Origin: Clostridium sartagoforme AAU1
Lineage (GTDB): Bacteria > Bacillota > Clostridia > Clostridiales > Clostridiaceae
Assembly (NCBI RefSeq): GCF_000401215.1
Contig: NZ_ASRV01000019.1
Span: 28,840-92,839, forward strand
Length of the DNA stretch: 64,000 bases
Direction: 5' to 3'
Shown here: in pieces, positions 18,631 to 26,674 of the stretch
Layout of the letters: every line of letters begins with the position of its first letter
Numbering within the stretch: position 1 is the stretch's first letter
Made by a program: the position numbers and the translations under genes
The notes under the pieces: model-generated
What the model saw: only the letters and a program-made list of their open reading frames with translations
Databases searched by the model: none
Told to the model about the DNA's origin: nothing

Positions 18631-19338
18631 TTACCACTTTAATTGCTTTTTCATTTCAATTACAAGTATATGTGATTTTTTATTTGATTTAATCTTTATA
18701 TTTTCTTCTATTATTTCTAGTGCATCTCTTTCATCTAATTCTACATCATTAATAATTGAATTTCCTTCTATTTGAACTAGATAAGCCTGTCTATTAGAAG
18801 CAACTTGAAAATCTATCTCTTTTCCTTCATCTAACTCAACTACATAGAAGTTAGCATCTTGATTAATTTTAATAGGAGCATAGCCTTCTTTACTTGAAAC
18901 TATATTAAGCCACTTATTTTTTCTATCTTCCCACTGAAATCTATAATCACCATATGCTGGTTTATAATCCTTTCTATCTGGAACTACCCATATCTGAAGT
19001 AATCTTGCAGTTTCATCACCAAGGTTATGTTCACTATGATATACTCCTGTTCCAGCACTCATATATTGAACTTCACCTCTATATATAGTGTTTTTATGCC
19101 CCATTGTATCTGCATGAGTTAATGCACCATTAATAACATAAGATACAATTTCCATATCCTTATGGGGATGAAAATCAAAGCCTGTTCCTGCTGATATTAA
19201 ATCATCATTTATAACTCTTAATACCCCGAAATTCATATTATCTATATTAAAATATTCTGCAAATGAAAAATGGAATATACTATTAAGCCAGCCTAAATTA
19301 CTTTTTCCCATATTTCTATGGTCCAATTTTCTTAACAT
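18631..19338 (-). CDS. Pirin-family bicupin protein
   Basis: The 235-residue protein has the pirin N-terminal cupin with FHPHKDMEIVSYVINGALTHAD and HSEHN, the histidines and glutamate that bind one metal. The C-terminal cupin is degenerate, as in YhhW/YhaK-type pirins. Bacterial pirins include quercetinases and redox-responsive regulators; the reaction here is unknown. AGGGAGG precedes the ATG. A pirin next to a nitroreductase and a MarR regulator is consistent with a quinone or electrophile response, but a large repeat separates it from the nitroreductase gene, so joint transcription is uncertain. Confidence 0.85.
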   Translation of the reverse strand: MLRKLDHRNMGKSNLGWLNSIFHFSFAEYFNIDNMNFGVLRVINDDLISAGTGFDFHPHKDMEIVSYVINGALTHADTMGHKNTIYRGEVQYMSAGTGVYHSEHNLGDETARLLQIWVVPDRKDYKPAYGDYRFQWEDRKNKWLNIVSSKEGYAPIKINQDANFYVVELDEGKEIDFQVASNRQAYLVQIEGNSIINDVELDERDALEIIEENIKIKSNKKSHILVIEMKKQLKW

Positions 19339-19361
19339 AATTAAAACCTCCCTTATATCAG

Positions 19362-19850
19362 TTTAGAGTTCACATAACACAGTTCACAGTTGTTTTGATT
19401 TTATAGGTAACAGGGAACAGGTATCAGGGAACAAGTACTAAGTGTAAACTATAATTAAAATTAAGAAACATCTACTTCAGACAAGCTTCAGTAGATGGGC
19501 TTTCATACTAAGTTCAGTTATCGCTACACTCAACTTCACTAAGTATTCGTCAAATGAACATCTACTTCAGACAAGCTTCAGTAGATGGGCTTTCATACTA
19601 AGTTCAGTTATCGTTACACTCAACTTCACTAAGTATTCGTCAAATGAACGTCTACTTCAGACAAGCTTCAGTAGATGGGCTTTCATACTAAGTTCAGTTA
19701 TCGCTACACTCAACTTCACTAAGTATTCAATGCCGCGTACATTATATGGTTTAGGTTTTGCGGAGCAATTTATATAATAACTTGTTCCCTGTTCCCTGAC
19801 ACCTGTTACTTTCTCCAAGAAACTGTGAATTGTGAACTATGAACTATAAA
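19362..19850. repeat. Composite inverted-repeat element enclosing a 90-bp tandem repeat
   Basis: The left arm (about 19362-19440) carries GTTCACA/CAGTTCACAGTT words and then CAGGGAACAGGTATCAGGG. The right arm (about 19780-19850) carries the reverse complements in mirrored order: TTGTTCCCTGTTCCCTGACA, then GAATTGTGAACTATGAACT. Between them are three 90-base tandem units. The roughly 490-base element fills the gap between the pirin and nitroreductase genes and has no credible ORF. Its outer words are the same as those of the repeats inside the ilv-leu operon. Confidence 0.75.
19469..19729. repeat. Three tandem 90-bp units, each with two potential hairpins
   Basis: Units start at 19469, 19559 and 19649, exactly 90 bases apart; the third lacks the last nine or so bases. 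Each contains CATCTACT...AGTAGATG (13-base loop), and then ATACTAAGTTCAGTT facing AACTTCACTAAGTAT (12-base loop). The few differences spare pairing: one is in a loop (C to T in unit 2) and one makes a G-U pair (CG for CA at the start of unit 3). All frames contain stops. Confidence 0.85.
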
Positions 19851-19869
19851 AGTGCTTTGCACTTTTATA
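19845..19869 (-). terminator. Terminator of the nitroreductase gene
   Basis: TATAAAAGTGC and GCACTTTTATA form a perfect stem around three bases, just downstream of the minus-strand stop at 19872. Confidence 0.75.
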
Positions 19870-19871
19870 AA

Positions 19872-20471
19872 TTATTTTATAACTTTCACTCTTTCTTCTA
19901 TTGATGTAAATTCCTTTTCCCCTGCTGGAGCAGTTCCTTTACCAAATGGCATTTGAGCAACCATTTTCCAGCTACTTGGAAGGTTAAATTCTCTCTTTAC
20001 TTCTACTTCTATTAATTCGGTATAATGTTGCAGGGTTGCTCCAAGTCCTTCCATTGATAAGGCAGTCCAAATTGCAAATTGTAACATACCTGAAGTTTGC
20101 TCTGCCCAAACTGGGAAGTTATCTTTATAAAGTGCAAATTGATTTTGTAATGCTTCTATAACATTAAAATCTTCAAAGTACAATACTGTTCCATATCCAG
20201 CTTTAAATGAGTTTACTTTTTGTTCTGTTGAAGCAAAATTTTCCTCTGGAACTATTTTTCTTAATGCTTCCATTGTGATATCCCATAGCTTATCATGACT
20301 TTCTCCTAATAATACAACTGCTCTTGAGCTTTGTGAATTAAAGGATGATGGTACATGTTTTACTGAATACTCCACTATTTCCTTAATCTTTTCATCTGAT
20401 ATTGGTGACTCCTTACTTATTGAATATATACTTCTTCTTTCCTTTATTGCATCATAAAAATTTTTATTCAT
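19872..20471 (-). CDS. Nitroreductase-family protein (Frm2/HBN1-like branch)
   Basis: This 199-residue flavoprotein has the N-terminal RRSIYSISKESPISDEKI and VPSSFNSQSSR motif and the C-terminal MPFGKGTAPAGEKEF block seen in the fungal-type HBN1/Frm2 branch of FMN-dependent nitroreductases. Such enzymes reduce nitro compounds or quinones with NAD(P)H. TAGGAGA precedes the ATG. It follows the MarR gene by about 100 bases on the same strand, and that gap contains the inverted repeat CTTGAT...ATCAA, a weak version of the MarR operator. Likely role: detoxifying quinone-like electrophiles. Confidence 0.82.
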   Translation of the reverse strand: MNKNFYDAIKERRSIYSISKESPISDEKIKEIVEYSVKHVPSSFNSQSSRAVVLLGESHDKLWDITMEALRKIVPEENFASTEQKVNSFKAGYGTVLYFEDFNVIEALQNQFALYKDNFPVWAEQTSGMLQFAIWTALSMEGLGATLQHYTELIEVEVKREFNLPSSWKMVAQMPFGKGTAPAGEKEFTSIEERVKVIK

Positions 20472-20575
20472 TTATATCATTCTCCTATCTTATTTTCATT
20501 TTTTAATTAATATTCATTTAGTATTAATTATATAAGTATTAATTTGATGAAATTTATCAAGCAAAATAAATTCTA

Positions 20576-20998
20576 TTACTTTAATGCCTTTCTTAAATGT
20601 ATTAAGTTATCTACTAATTCTCTTTTTGTATCTTCATCTAACTGAATAAATAAATTATCTAAGAAATCTTTGTGTTTTGGAAATATATCTGAAATAAATA
20701 TCCTACCTTTCTCTGTTAATGAAACGTAAAATACTCTTTTGTCCTTTTCGCATTTTCTTCTAATAACTAATTCCTTCTTTTCTAATTTATTTATTACATA
20801 TGTTATTGTCCCACTAGTAACTAGAATTTTCTCAGCTACCTTTTGAACAGATTGGTCACCTTTATGATATAACATCTCTAGGACACCAAACTCACTAATA
20901 TTTAATCCAAATCCCTCTACATTTTTTTCTATTTCAGAAAACATGTCATTATAAGTTCTAGCCATAGCAATAACTAGTTTTAAATTTATATCACTCAT
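20576..20998 (-). CDS. MarR-family repressor (MhqR-like)
   Basis: The 140-residue protein has the MarR winged-helix pattern, with KVAEKILVTSGTITYVINKLEKKELVIRRKCEKDKRVFYVSLTEKG split over helix-turn-helix and wing. The wing motif CEKDKRVF corresponds to the usual DxRD/R signature. Its own promoter region holds two perfect palindromes related to the MhqR operator of Bacillus subtilis. MhqR controls a nitroreductase and dioxygenases that answer quinones; here a nitroreductase gene lies directly downstream. Autoregulation is therefore likely, while the inducing ligand is inferred. Confidence 0.85.
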   Translation of the reverse strand: MSDINLKLVIAMARTYNDMFSEIEKNVEGFGLNISEFGVLEMLYHKGDQSVQKVAEKILVTSGTITYVINKLEKKELVIRRKCEKDKRVFYVSLTEKGRIFISDIFPKHKDFLDNLFIQLDEDTKRELVDNLIHLRKALK

Positions 20999-21010
20999 AT
21001 ATTCACCTAC

Positions 21011-21067
21011 ATTATCTTGATTTCAAGATAATTATATCTTTAAAATATCTTGAAGTCAAGATATTTT
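21011..21067. promoter_or_regulatory. Twin perfect palindromes, MarR/MhqR-type operators
   Basis: ATTATCTTGA/TCAAGATAAT (21011-21032) and AAAATATCTTGA/TCAAGATATTTT (21042-21067) each have a two-base centre. The centres are 33 bases apart, about three helical turns. The shared core TATCTTGA-NN-TCAAGATA resembles the known MhqR site (TATCTCGA-AT-TCGAGATA). They lie just upstream of the MarR gene and could also affect the divergent CotF gene. Confidence 0.8.
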
Positions 21068-21234
21068 AAAAAATTAATTATCTTCCCTCTTCCCCCTGTG
21101 CATTTCTATAGCTTTTCAATATAATTCTTTATTATCTATTTATATTTATAAAATTATTCTTAATTATTATTTGAAATATTTTAATAGTATAAAATAAAGT
21201 ATTTTACACAAAATAGACTCGGAGGTGTGATAAT

Positions 21235-21723
21235 ATGGATATAACATTAACACAAAAGGAAAGATTATTACTTGAAGATCAAAAAAGTCATGAGCAAATT
21301 TGCATAGAAAAATATACAAACTATGCTAATCAAGCTCAAGATCCTCAATTAAAACAAATATTTAATTTACAAGCTCAAGATGAAAGAACCCATCTTGATA
21401 GCATTAATCAGTTATTAAGCGGCACAATCCCTCAAATGGGTCAGCAGCAAAATCAAAATTCAAGTCAAAATATGGCTAATCAAAATTCGGCTCCTACTAT
21501 GAATACTACACAGGTAAATACAGCAAATGTATCTGATGCTGATATGTGTAAAGACCTACTAATGACAGAAAAATATGTATCAGGAACTTATGATACTACA
21601 ATTTTTGAATTTAGAGATACTAGGGTTCGTGATGTGTTAAACCATATACAAAAAGAAGAACAAAAACATGGGGAAACCATATTTCAGTATATGGAAAGTA
21701 AGGGACTATATAATCCTCAATAA
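21235..21723 (+). CDS. CotF-family spore coat protein
   Basis: The 162-residue protein has two halves of the Coat_F ferritin-like domain. Residues 1-60 contain LTQKERLLLEDQKSHEQICIEKY and ERTHLDSINQLL, and residues 100-162 contain the CKDLLMTEKYVSGTYDTT block with the EEQKHGETIFQYM end. A Gln/Asn-rich linker joins them. It is expected in the spore coat. GGAGGTG precedes the ATG. It is a single-gene unit with a strong terminator and lies divergent from the MarR gene. This gene supports a spore-forming host. Confidence 0.9.
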   Translation: MDITLTQKERLLLEDQKSHEQICIEKYTNYANQAQDPQLKQIFNLQAQDERTHLDSINQLLSGTIPQMGQQQNQNSSQNMANQNSAPTMNTTQVNTANVSDADMCKDLLMTEKYVSGTYDTTIFEFRDTRVRDVLNHIQKEEQKHGETIFQYMESKGLYNPQ

Positions 21724-21749
21724 TTATATTTTTAAAACTATATAAAATA

Positions 21750-21796
21750 AAAGTACATAAATCTCTAAATTATATATTAGAGATTTATGTACTTTT
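21750..21796 (+). terminator. Terminator of the CotF gene
   Basis: AAGTACATAAATCTCTAA pairs perfectly with its complement ending GTACTTTT. Confidence 0.88.
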
Positions 21797-21855
21797 ATAT
21801 ATTAATTTATGTAATCATTATGATATTTTTCTTTTAGTCTTATTATTTTCTAATA

Positions 21856-22248
21856 TTATACATTTTTTAATGCTTCATTAATATTATCTACATATTGAAC
21901 CGATTCAGTCCAGCCAGGTATTTCTTTGCCTAATCTCTTAAATTGAGATATAGTAACAACATTTCCTTTTGTAATAAAAAGTCTCTTTTTAAAAGGTACA
22001 TCCATATATCTTTTTAGTAATACACCTAATGCTTGTGCTACTTCTGGACTTGATGGCTTTAATTCTGCTGCATCAATAATTAATGCATATTCTTTTGCAG
22101 GAAATGTTTTAGTTAACTCATCATAATCCTTTAAAAAAGCTGCTCCGTCCTCTGCACTAAAGAATCCAGATGCTTGCGCATGAAAAATCTTTTTTAGCTT
22201 GTCTGCATTTAATTGATAATTTGAATTTTTTCCTTGGTATTTTACCAT
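21856..22248 (-). CDS. Hypothetical protein, possibly STAS/SpoIIAA-like fold
   Basis: This 130-residue soluble protein shows alternating strands and helices (EYALIIDAAELKPSSPEVAQALGVLLKRY, then KKRLFITKGNVVTISQFKRLGK), which fits a SpoIIAA/STAS-like alpha/beta fold, but no diagnostic motif is visible. It has no cysteine and no membrane segment. GGAGGAG precedes the ATG. It lies about 70 bases downstream of a KAS III-like gene on the same strand, so the two probably work together. I do not recognise a specific function. Confidence 0.6.
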   Translation of the reverse strand: MVKYQGKNSNYQLNADKLKKIFHAQASGFFSAEDGAAFLKDYDELTKTFPAKEYALIIDAAELKPSSPEVAQALGVLLKRYMDVPFKKRLFITKGNVVTISQFKRLGKEIPGWTESVQYVDNINEALKNV

Positions 22249-22317
22249 AATAACTCCTCCTAATATTTTATTATATATTTCAAATAATATTAACTATCTA
22301 TGTTTGTTAATACTATA

Positions 22318-23331
22318 TTAAAACCTAAATAACAAAACGGTGACTACAGATCCAGAACCCATGGATGCTAAAGTAACATAATCGTTTTTCTTAATTTTAC
22401 CTGACCTTAATGCTCTATCAAGTGCTATTATTGGACTTGTTGTTCCTGTATATCCAAATTCATTTCCAATATAAGTTGTCCTATTTTTATCTATATTTAA
22501 CTTTTCTAAAGTAAGTCTAGCATCTGGAATAGTGAATTGTGAAAAAATTAGATGATTTATATCTTTTGCTTTTATTTCGTTGTCTTCAGCTATTTGTTTA
22601 ATTAAATCTACCCATACATCCGAAATGAAATTCCCATCAAAAGGTTCCCAAGACCATTTTTTATCATCTTCATTTTTTATTTGCCCTTTTATAACCTTGG
22701 AATATCCTGCCCTAGGCATAAGTATATTATTACATTCTGCCGTTTGTGCTAAATGTATAGAATCAATAAATCCTCTCTTTTCATCCTCTTCTATCTTCTC
22801 TAAAACTACAGCCGCTGCTGCATCTCCAAAATTAGCATATGAAACTGAGTCATTTGGACTTCCTACTGAACTAAATAAAATTCCTCCAACAACTAATGCT
22901 CGTTTAAATCTCTTATTAGTCATTAATATTCTGCTTGCCTGATCTAATGCAGTTATCATACCTAAGCAATTAGAATTTGTATCATATGCCATTTTTATTC
23001 TTATATCTGATCCACCAAGCATCTCTAATACCTTAATTGCGTTGGAAGGTGATGTGTACTCTGGAGTATCTGTTGCAAAAATAAGTAAATCTATATCTTT
23101 AATACTTAAGTTTGCTTCTTTCAATGCACTTATACTTGCCTTGTAACCCATAGTTATTACAGTTTCATTAGGATCATCAGAAATATATCTATACTCTCTC
23201 TCTAAATGATTTAATAACCCTTCTACTTCAATTCCCATCTTATTAAAATGGTTAATAAAGTAATCGTTGTGAACCCTATTTGAAGGATGATATATTCCTG
23301 TGCTGATAATATTAATATTTTTTTCTCTCAT
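22318..23331 (-). CDS. KAS III-like (FabH-type thiolase fold) protein with altered active site
   Basis: The 337-residue protein has the whole thiolase fold of beta-ketoacyl-ACP synthase III. The nucleophile region DTNSNCLGMITAL keeps the cysteine. However, where FabH has His in PHQAN it has FSQFTIPDARL, and where FabH has Asn in GNTSAA it has GYTGTTSP. Both other catalytic residues thus appear replaced. GGGAGAGG precedes the ATG. It is followed by the small hypothetical gene at 21856 and is not in a fatty-acid synthesis cluster. It may acylate or hydrolyse rather than condense; reaction unknown. Confidence 0.8.
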   Translation of the reverse strand: MREKNINIISTGIYHPSNRVHNDYFINHFNKMGIEVEGLLNHLEREYRYISDDPNETVITMGYKASISALKEANLSIKDIDLLIFATDTPEYTSPSNAIKVLEMLGGSDIRIKMAYDTNSNCLGMITALDQASRILMTNKRFKRALVVGGILFSSVGSPNDSVSYANFGDAAAAVVLEKIEEDEKRGFIDSIHLAQTAECNNILMPRAGYSKVIKGQIKNEDDKKWSWEPFDGNFISDVWVDLIKQIAEDNEIKAKDINHLIFSQFTIPDARLTLEKLNIDKNRTTYIGNEFGYTGTTSPIIALDRALRSGKIKKNDYVTLASMGSGSVVTVLLFRF

Positions 23332-23555
23332 AAATACCTCTCCCTATGTTTCTTTAAATTACTTTCAAGTAATTTTCTATATTTTTCATGTATTACTTTA
23401 AATTCCATATAAATAAATATTATAACATAATGTGTAAAATTTCAACTTTTTAAATTTGTTTTTAATTTTAATTATATTTTATATTATATTTTTTTATTCA
23501 ACATTTTGTCTAATAAATCATTACATTGTCAAAAGAGTTTAATAGTTTCTAAGTT

Positions 23556-23597
23556 ATAAAAAACTATTACAAAGAGCAAGACTCTATGCAATAGTTC
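23556..23597 (-). terminator. Terminator of the mannitol operon
   Basis: AACTATT (23562-23568) pairs with AATAGTT (about 23590-23596) through an imperfect stem with AGAG/CTCT in the middle; a T-run follows on the minus strand. Confidence 0.75.
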
Positions 23598-23650
23598 TTT
23601 TATTTATTATTTATAGGGTATTACTAAATGGCTTATTTTTTCTTTGCTTT

Positions 23651-24811
23651 TCAATTTCCAATTAATGATCTTACCTCGTTGTAGTAATATTCAATTTTGC
23701 TTAGTATTTCACTATCTTCCGGTAGTTTTGCAACTTCTGATAAAGATCCCTTTACACCTTTGCTCTTTATTAAACTTTGTAATTTAACACTCTGCTCATC
23801 CTCATCATTTTTGTAATTCATTGCCGCGCCTACACCTAGAAGCAAATTTTCAGTATTTATATTATATGATCTTGCTGTAATTAAAGGCTTTATAAGTCTA
23901 TCATTTTCATTAAGTTTTCTTAATGGTTCTCTTCCAACCCTAGCAACATCATCCTTCAAATAAGGATTTCTAAATCTTGTAATTATCTTATCTATATATT
24001 TCATATGCTTTTCTTCATCAAAATTATATTTAGCAATTAAAGCTTTTCCACTTTCTATCATTGCATTTCTTACAAAGTTATATATCTTTTCATCATTTAT
24101 ACTTTCATCTATAGTTCTATACCCTTTAAGATATCCAAAATATGCAGTTATAGCATGTCCAGTATTTAGTGTAAATAATTTTCTCTCTATATATGCTGTT
24201 AAATTACCTACTAAATTCATTCCTTCTATTTTAGGAATTTCACCTTTAAATGCATCTTCTTCTACATTCCATTCATGGAAGCTTTCAACCACTACATCTA
24301 GGATATTTTCACTTTTTACTGGTGGAACTATTCTATCTACAGAACAATTTGGGAAACCTATATATTTTTCTAAATATTCTACTTCTTCTTCATTTAAATA
24401 CTTAACAACTTCATTTTTAAGTTGTGTGCTGGCATTAACTGCATTTTCACACGCTATTATATTTAAGTTTTTTTCCACTCCTAATTCTTTTCTTCTCTTT
24501 ATACCATTTGCTATTGTTCCTGCTATCTTAGGTAATACTAATGGTCCTACAGCTGTTGTAATTATTTCAGCATTATTTATCTTATCTAGAATTAAATCAT
24601 CTGTAGAGAAAACTCCACTTATATTTGTTACTTTTTCTTTAGTACATTCAACATCCATAACATTAATAACATATTCTTTATCTTCATTAATTTTATTAAT
24701 TATGTCTTTATTTACATCTGCAAAAATAACATGATATCCAGATTTAGATAGTAATCCCCCTATGAAACCTCTCCCTATATTACCTGCTCCGAATTGTATT
24801 GCTTCCTTCAT
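23651..24811 (-). CDS. mtlD: Mannitol-1-phosphate 5-dehydrogenase
   Basis: The 386-residue enzyme oxidises mannitol 1-phosphate to fructose 6-phosphate with NAD. The N-terminal NAD-binding motif is FGAGNIGRGFIG; the catalytic part has the NTGHAITAYFGYLKG block with the conserved lysine and histidine of this long-chain dehydrogenase family. Length is normal. It is the last gene of the mtl operon, 12 bases after the EIICBA gene, and ends before a terminator. Expression should follow mannitol uptake through MtlR. Confidence 0.95.
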   Translation of the reverse strand: MKEAIQFGAGNIGRGFIGGLLSKSGYHVIFADVNKDIINKINEDKEYVINVMDVECTKEKVTNISGVFSTDDLILDKINNAEIITTAVGPLVLPKIAGTIANGIKRRKELGVEKNLNIIACENAVNASTQLKNEVVKYLNEEEVEYLEKYIGFPNCSVDRIVPPVKSENILDVVVESFHEWNVEEDAFKGEIPKIEGMNLVGNLTAYIERKLFTLNTGHAITAYFGYLKGYRTIDESINDEKIYNFVRNAMIESGKALIAKYNFDEEKHMKYIDKIITRFRNPYLKDDVARVGREPLRKLNENDRLIKPLITARSYNINTENLLLGVGAAMNYKNDEDEQSVKLQSLIKSKGVKGSLSEVAKLPEDSEILSKIEYYYNEVRSLIGN

Positions 24812-24823
24812 TGTTTTTCCCCC

Positions 24824-26674
24824 TTATTTTTGAAATACGTCTAGTATATCCTTTTTATTCTCAGTTTTGCTTAATCTATCAACAAGTTCTAGGTCTTCTA
24901 ATGATATTGCTATATTTGATAATATCTCTAAGTGCTCATCTCCAACCCCTGCTATTCCAATAACTAAGTATGCTAATTCCTCACCAAAATTAACTCCTTC
25001 TGGATATTGAAGAACTACTATTCCTGATGCCTCTATTTGTCTTTTTGCTTCTCCTATTCCATGAGGTATTGCTACTCCCATTCCTATATACGTTGAAACA
25101 ACTCTCTCTCTTTCTTGCATAGCATCAATATATTCTTCTTTTACATATCCTCTGCTAACTAGAAGTTTTCCAGCTCTTTCAATAGCTTCTTCTTTAGTTT
25201 CACTTTTTAAACCTAAAAGTATATTTTTCTCTGATAATACTGATAATTTTTCTTCAATCATAATATCCTCCGATTTCACTTCACATGCTAAATTATTTTT
25301 TGACTTTTCTTCTAATCTTTTAAATAACTCCTCTATTTTGTCATCTTTTAAGAAACTTTCTATAAAAATATGCTCCGCATTTGGAGAATTTCTTTTTGCT
25401 CTTTCTACTAAATTTACATGACTTACTACTATATCTGCATCTTTTGGTATTGTATCTACTGATGAATTAGCTACCTCTATATCTAAATCTAAAGACTTGA
25501 TCCTATTTCTTAATTTAGTTGCACCCATTGCACTTGACCCCATTCCGGCATCGCAAGCAAATACTATTTTCTTTATTGTCTCTTTTTTCACTTCTTTTTC
25601 TTTAGTTGTTTCCATAGTTAGTATTCCTTCTTTTTCTTCCATTTGTTTATCATTTTTCTCTTCATTTTTAGCTGCTCTCTTTACTAATGGAACTGCTATT
25701 ATAAATGAAACAATTATTGCTACTATTACTCCTAATAACACTTGAATGATTCCTCCTTTTGGTGACATTGCAACCAATGCAAATATACTTCCTGGCGATG
25801 GTGTTGCAACAAGCCCTGCCCCTAAAACAGAGAATGTAAATGCTCCTGCTGCTCCACCTGCAATTACTGATATAATTAATGCTGGGTTCATTAGTATATA
25901 TGGAAAATATATTTCATGGATTCCTCCAAGAAAATGTATTATGGCTGCTCCTGATGCTGACTGCTTTGCTACGCCTTTACCATATAGTAAATATGCTAAA
26001 ATTACTCCTAGTCCTGGGCCTGGATTAGATTCTAGTAAGAACATTATAGATTTTCCAGTTTCCTGAACTTGCTCTATTCCTATTGGTCCTAAAACTCCAT
26101 GATTTATAGCGTTATTTAAAAATAGTACTTTTGCTGGCTCTATAAATATTGAAACAAGCGATATTAAACCATTTTGTATTATTACTTCTGCTCCATTTTT
26201 TAAGAAGGTAGTTATAACTAATATTATTGGACCAATTGTTTTGAATCCTATTATTACAAAAAATACTCCTAGAATTCCAATTGAAAAGTTATTTACTAGC
26301 ATTTCAAAACCTGCTGGGACTTTATCTTTAATAAGTTCATCAAATTTTTTTATTGTAAATCCTGCTATAGGCCCAATTACCATAGCTCCAATAAACATTG
26401 GAATTTCTACACCAACTATAACTCCCATTGTAGCTATAGCTGCCATAACTCCTCCTCGTTTACCTGCGACTACATACCCACCAGTCATACCAACCATAAG
26501 TGGTAATAAATATTTTAAAATCGGATCTACTAATTCACCTAAAGATTCATTTGGCATCCACCCTGTTGGTATAAAAAATGCAGTTACTAGTCCCCAAGAA
26601 ATGAATGCTCCTATATTTGGCATCACCATGGCACTTAAAAACTTACCAAACTTTTGTATATTGTCTTTAATCAT
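24824..26674 (-). CDS. mtlA: PTS mannitol-specific EIICBA
   Basis: This 616-residue protein joins all three mannitol PTS parts. EIIC fills residues 1 to about 345 ([30 protein letters not shown]). EIIB starts near 370, with the phosphocysteine in [18 protein letters not shown] fills about 470-616, with the active histidine in MGVAIPHGIGEAKR. Its ATG lies inside the last codons of mtlR (ATGATTAA overlap), so translation is probably coupled. In the usual clostridial order mtlA-mtlR-mtlF-mtlD, this place is held by the small mtlF (EIIA only). Its IIC and IIB parts are close copies of the gene at 29304-30677. Confidence 0.93.
   Translation of the reverse strand: MIKDNIQKFGKFLSAMVMPNIGAFISWGLVTAFFIPTGWMPNESLGELVDPILKYLLPLMVGMTGGYVVAGKRGGVMAAIATMGVIVGVEIPMFIGAMVIGPIAGFTIKKFDELIKDKVPAGFEMLVNNFSIGILGVFFVIIGFKTIGPIILVITTFLKNGAEVIIQNGLISLVSIFIEPAKVLFLNNAINHGVLGPIGIEQVQETGKSIMFLLESNPGPGLGVILAYLLYGKGVAKQSASGAAIIHFLGGIHEIYFPYILMNPALIISVIAGGAAGAFTFSVLGAGLVATPSPGSIFALVAMSPKGGIIQVLLGVIVAIIVSFIIAVPLVKRAAKNEEKNDKQMEEKEGILTMETTKEKEVKKETIKKIVFACDAGMGSSAMGATKLRNRIKSLDLDIEVANSSVDTIPKDADIVVSHVNLVERAKRNSPNAEHIFIESFLKDDKIEELFKRLEEKSKNNLACEVKSEDIMIEEKLSVLSEKNILLGLKSETKEEAIERAGKLLVSRGYVKEEYIDAMQERERVVSTYIGMGVAIPHGIGEAKRQIEASGIVVLQYPEGVNFGEELAYLVIGIAGVGDEHLEILSNIAISLEDLELVDRLSKTENKKDILDVFQK

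Noticed and set aside
19469..19729. Tandem 90-bp repeats considered as a CRISPR array
   Set aside because: The units are contiguous and almost identical over their whole length, with no variable spacers and no cas genes.
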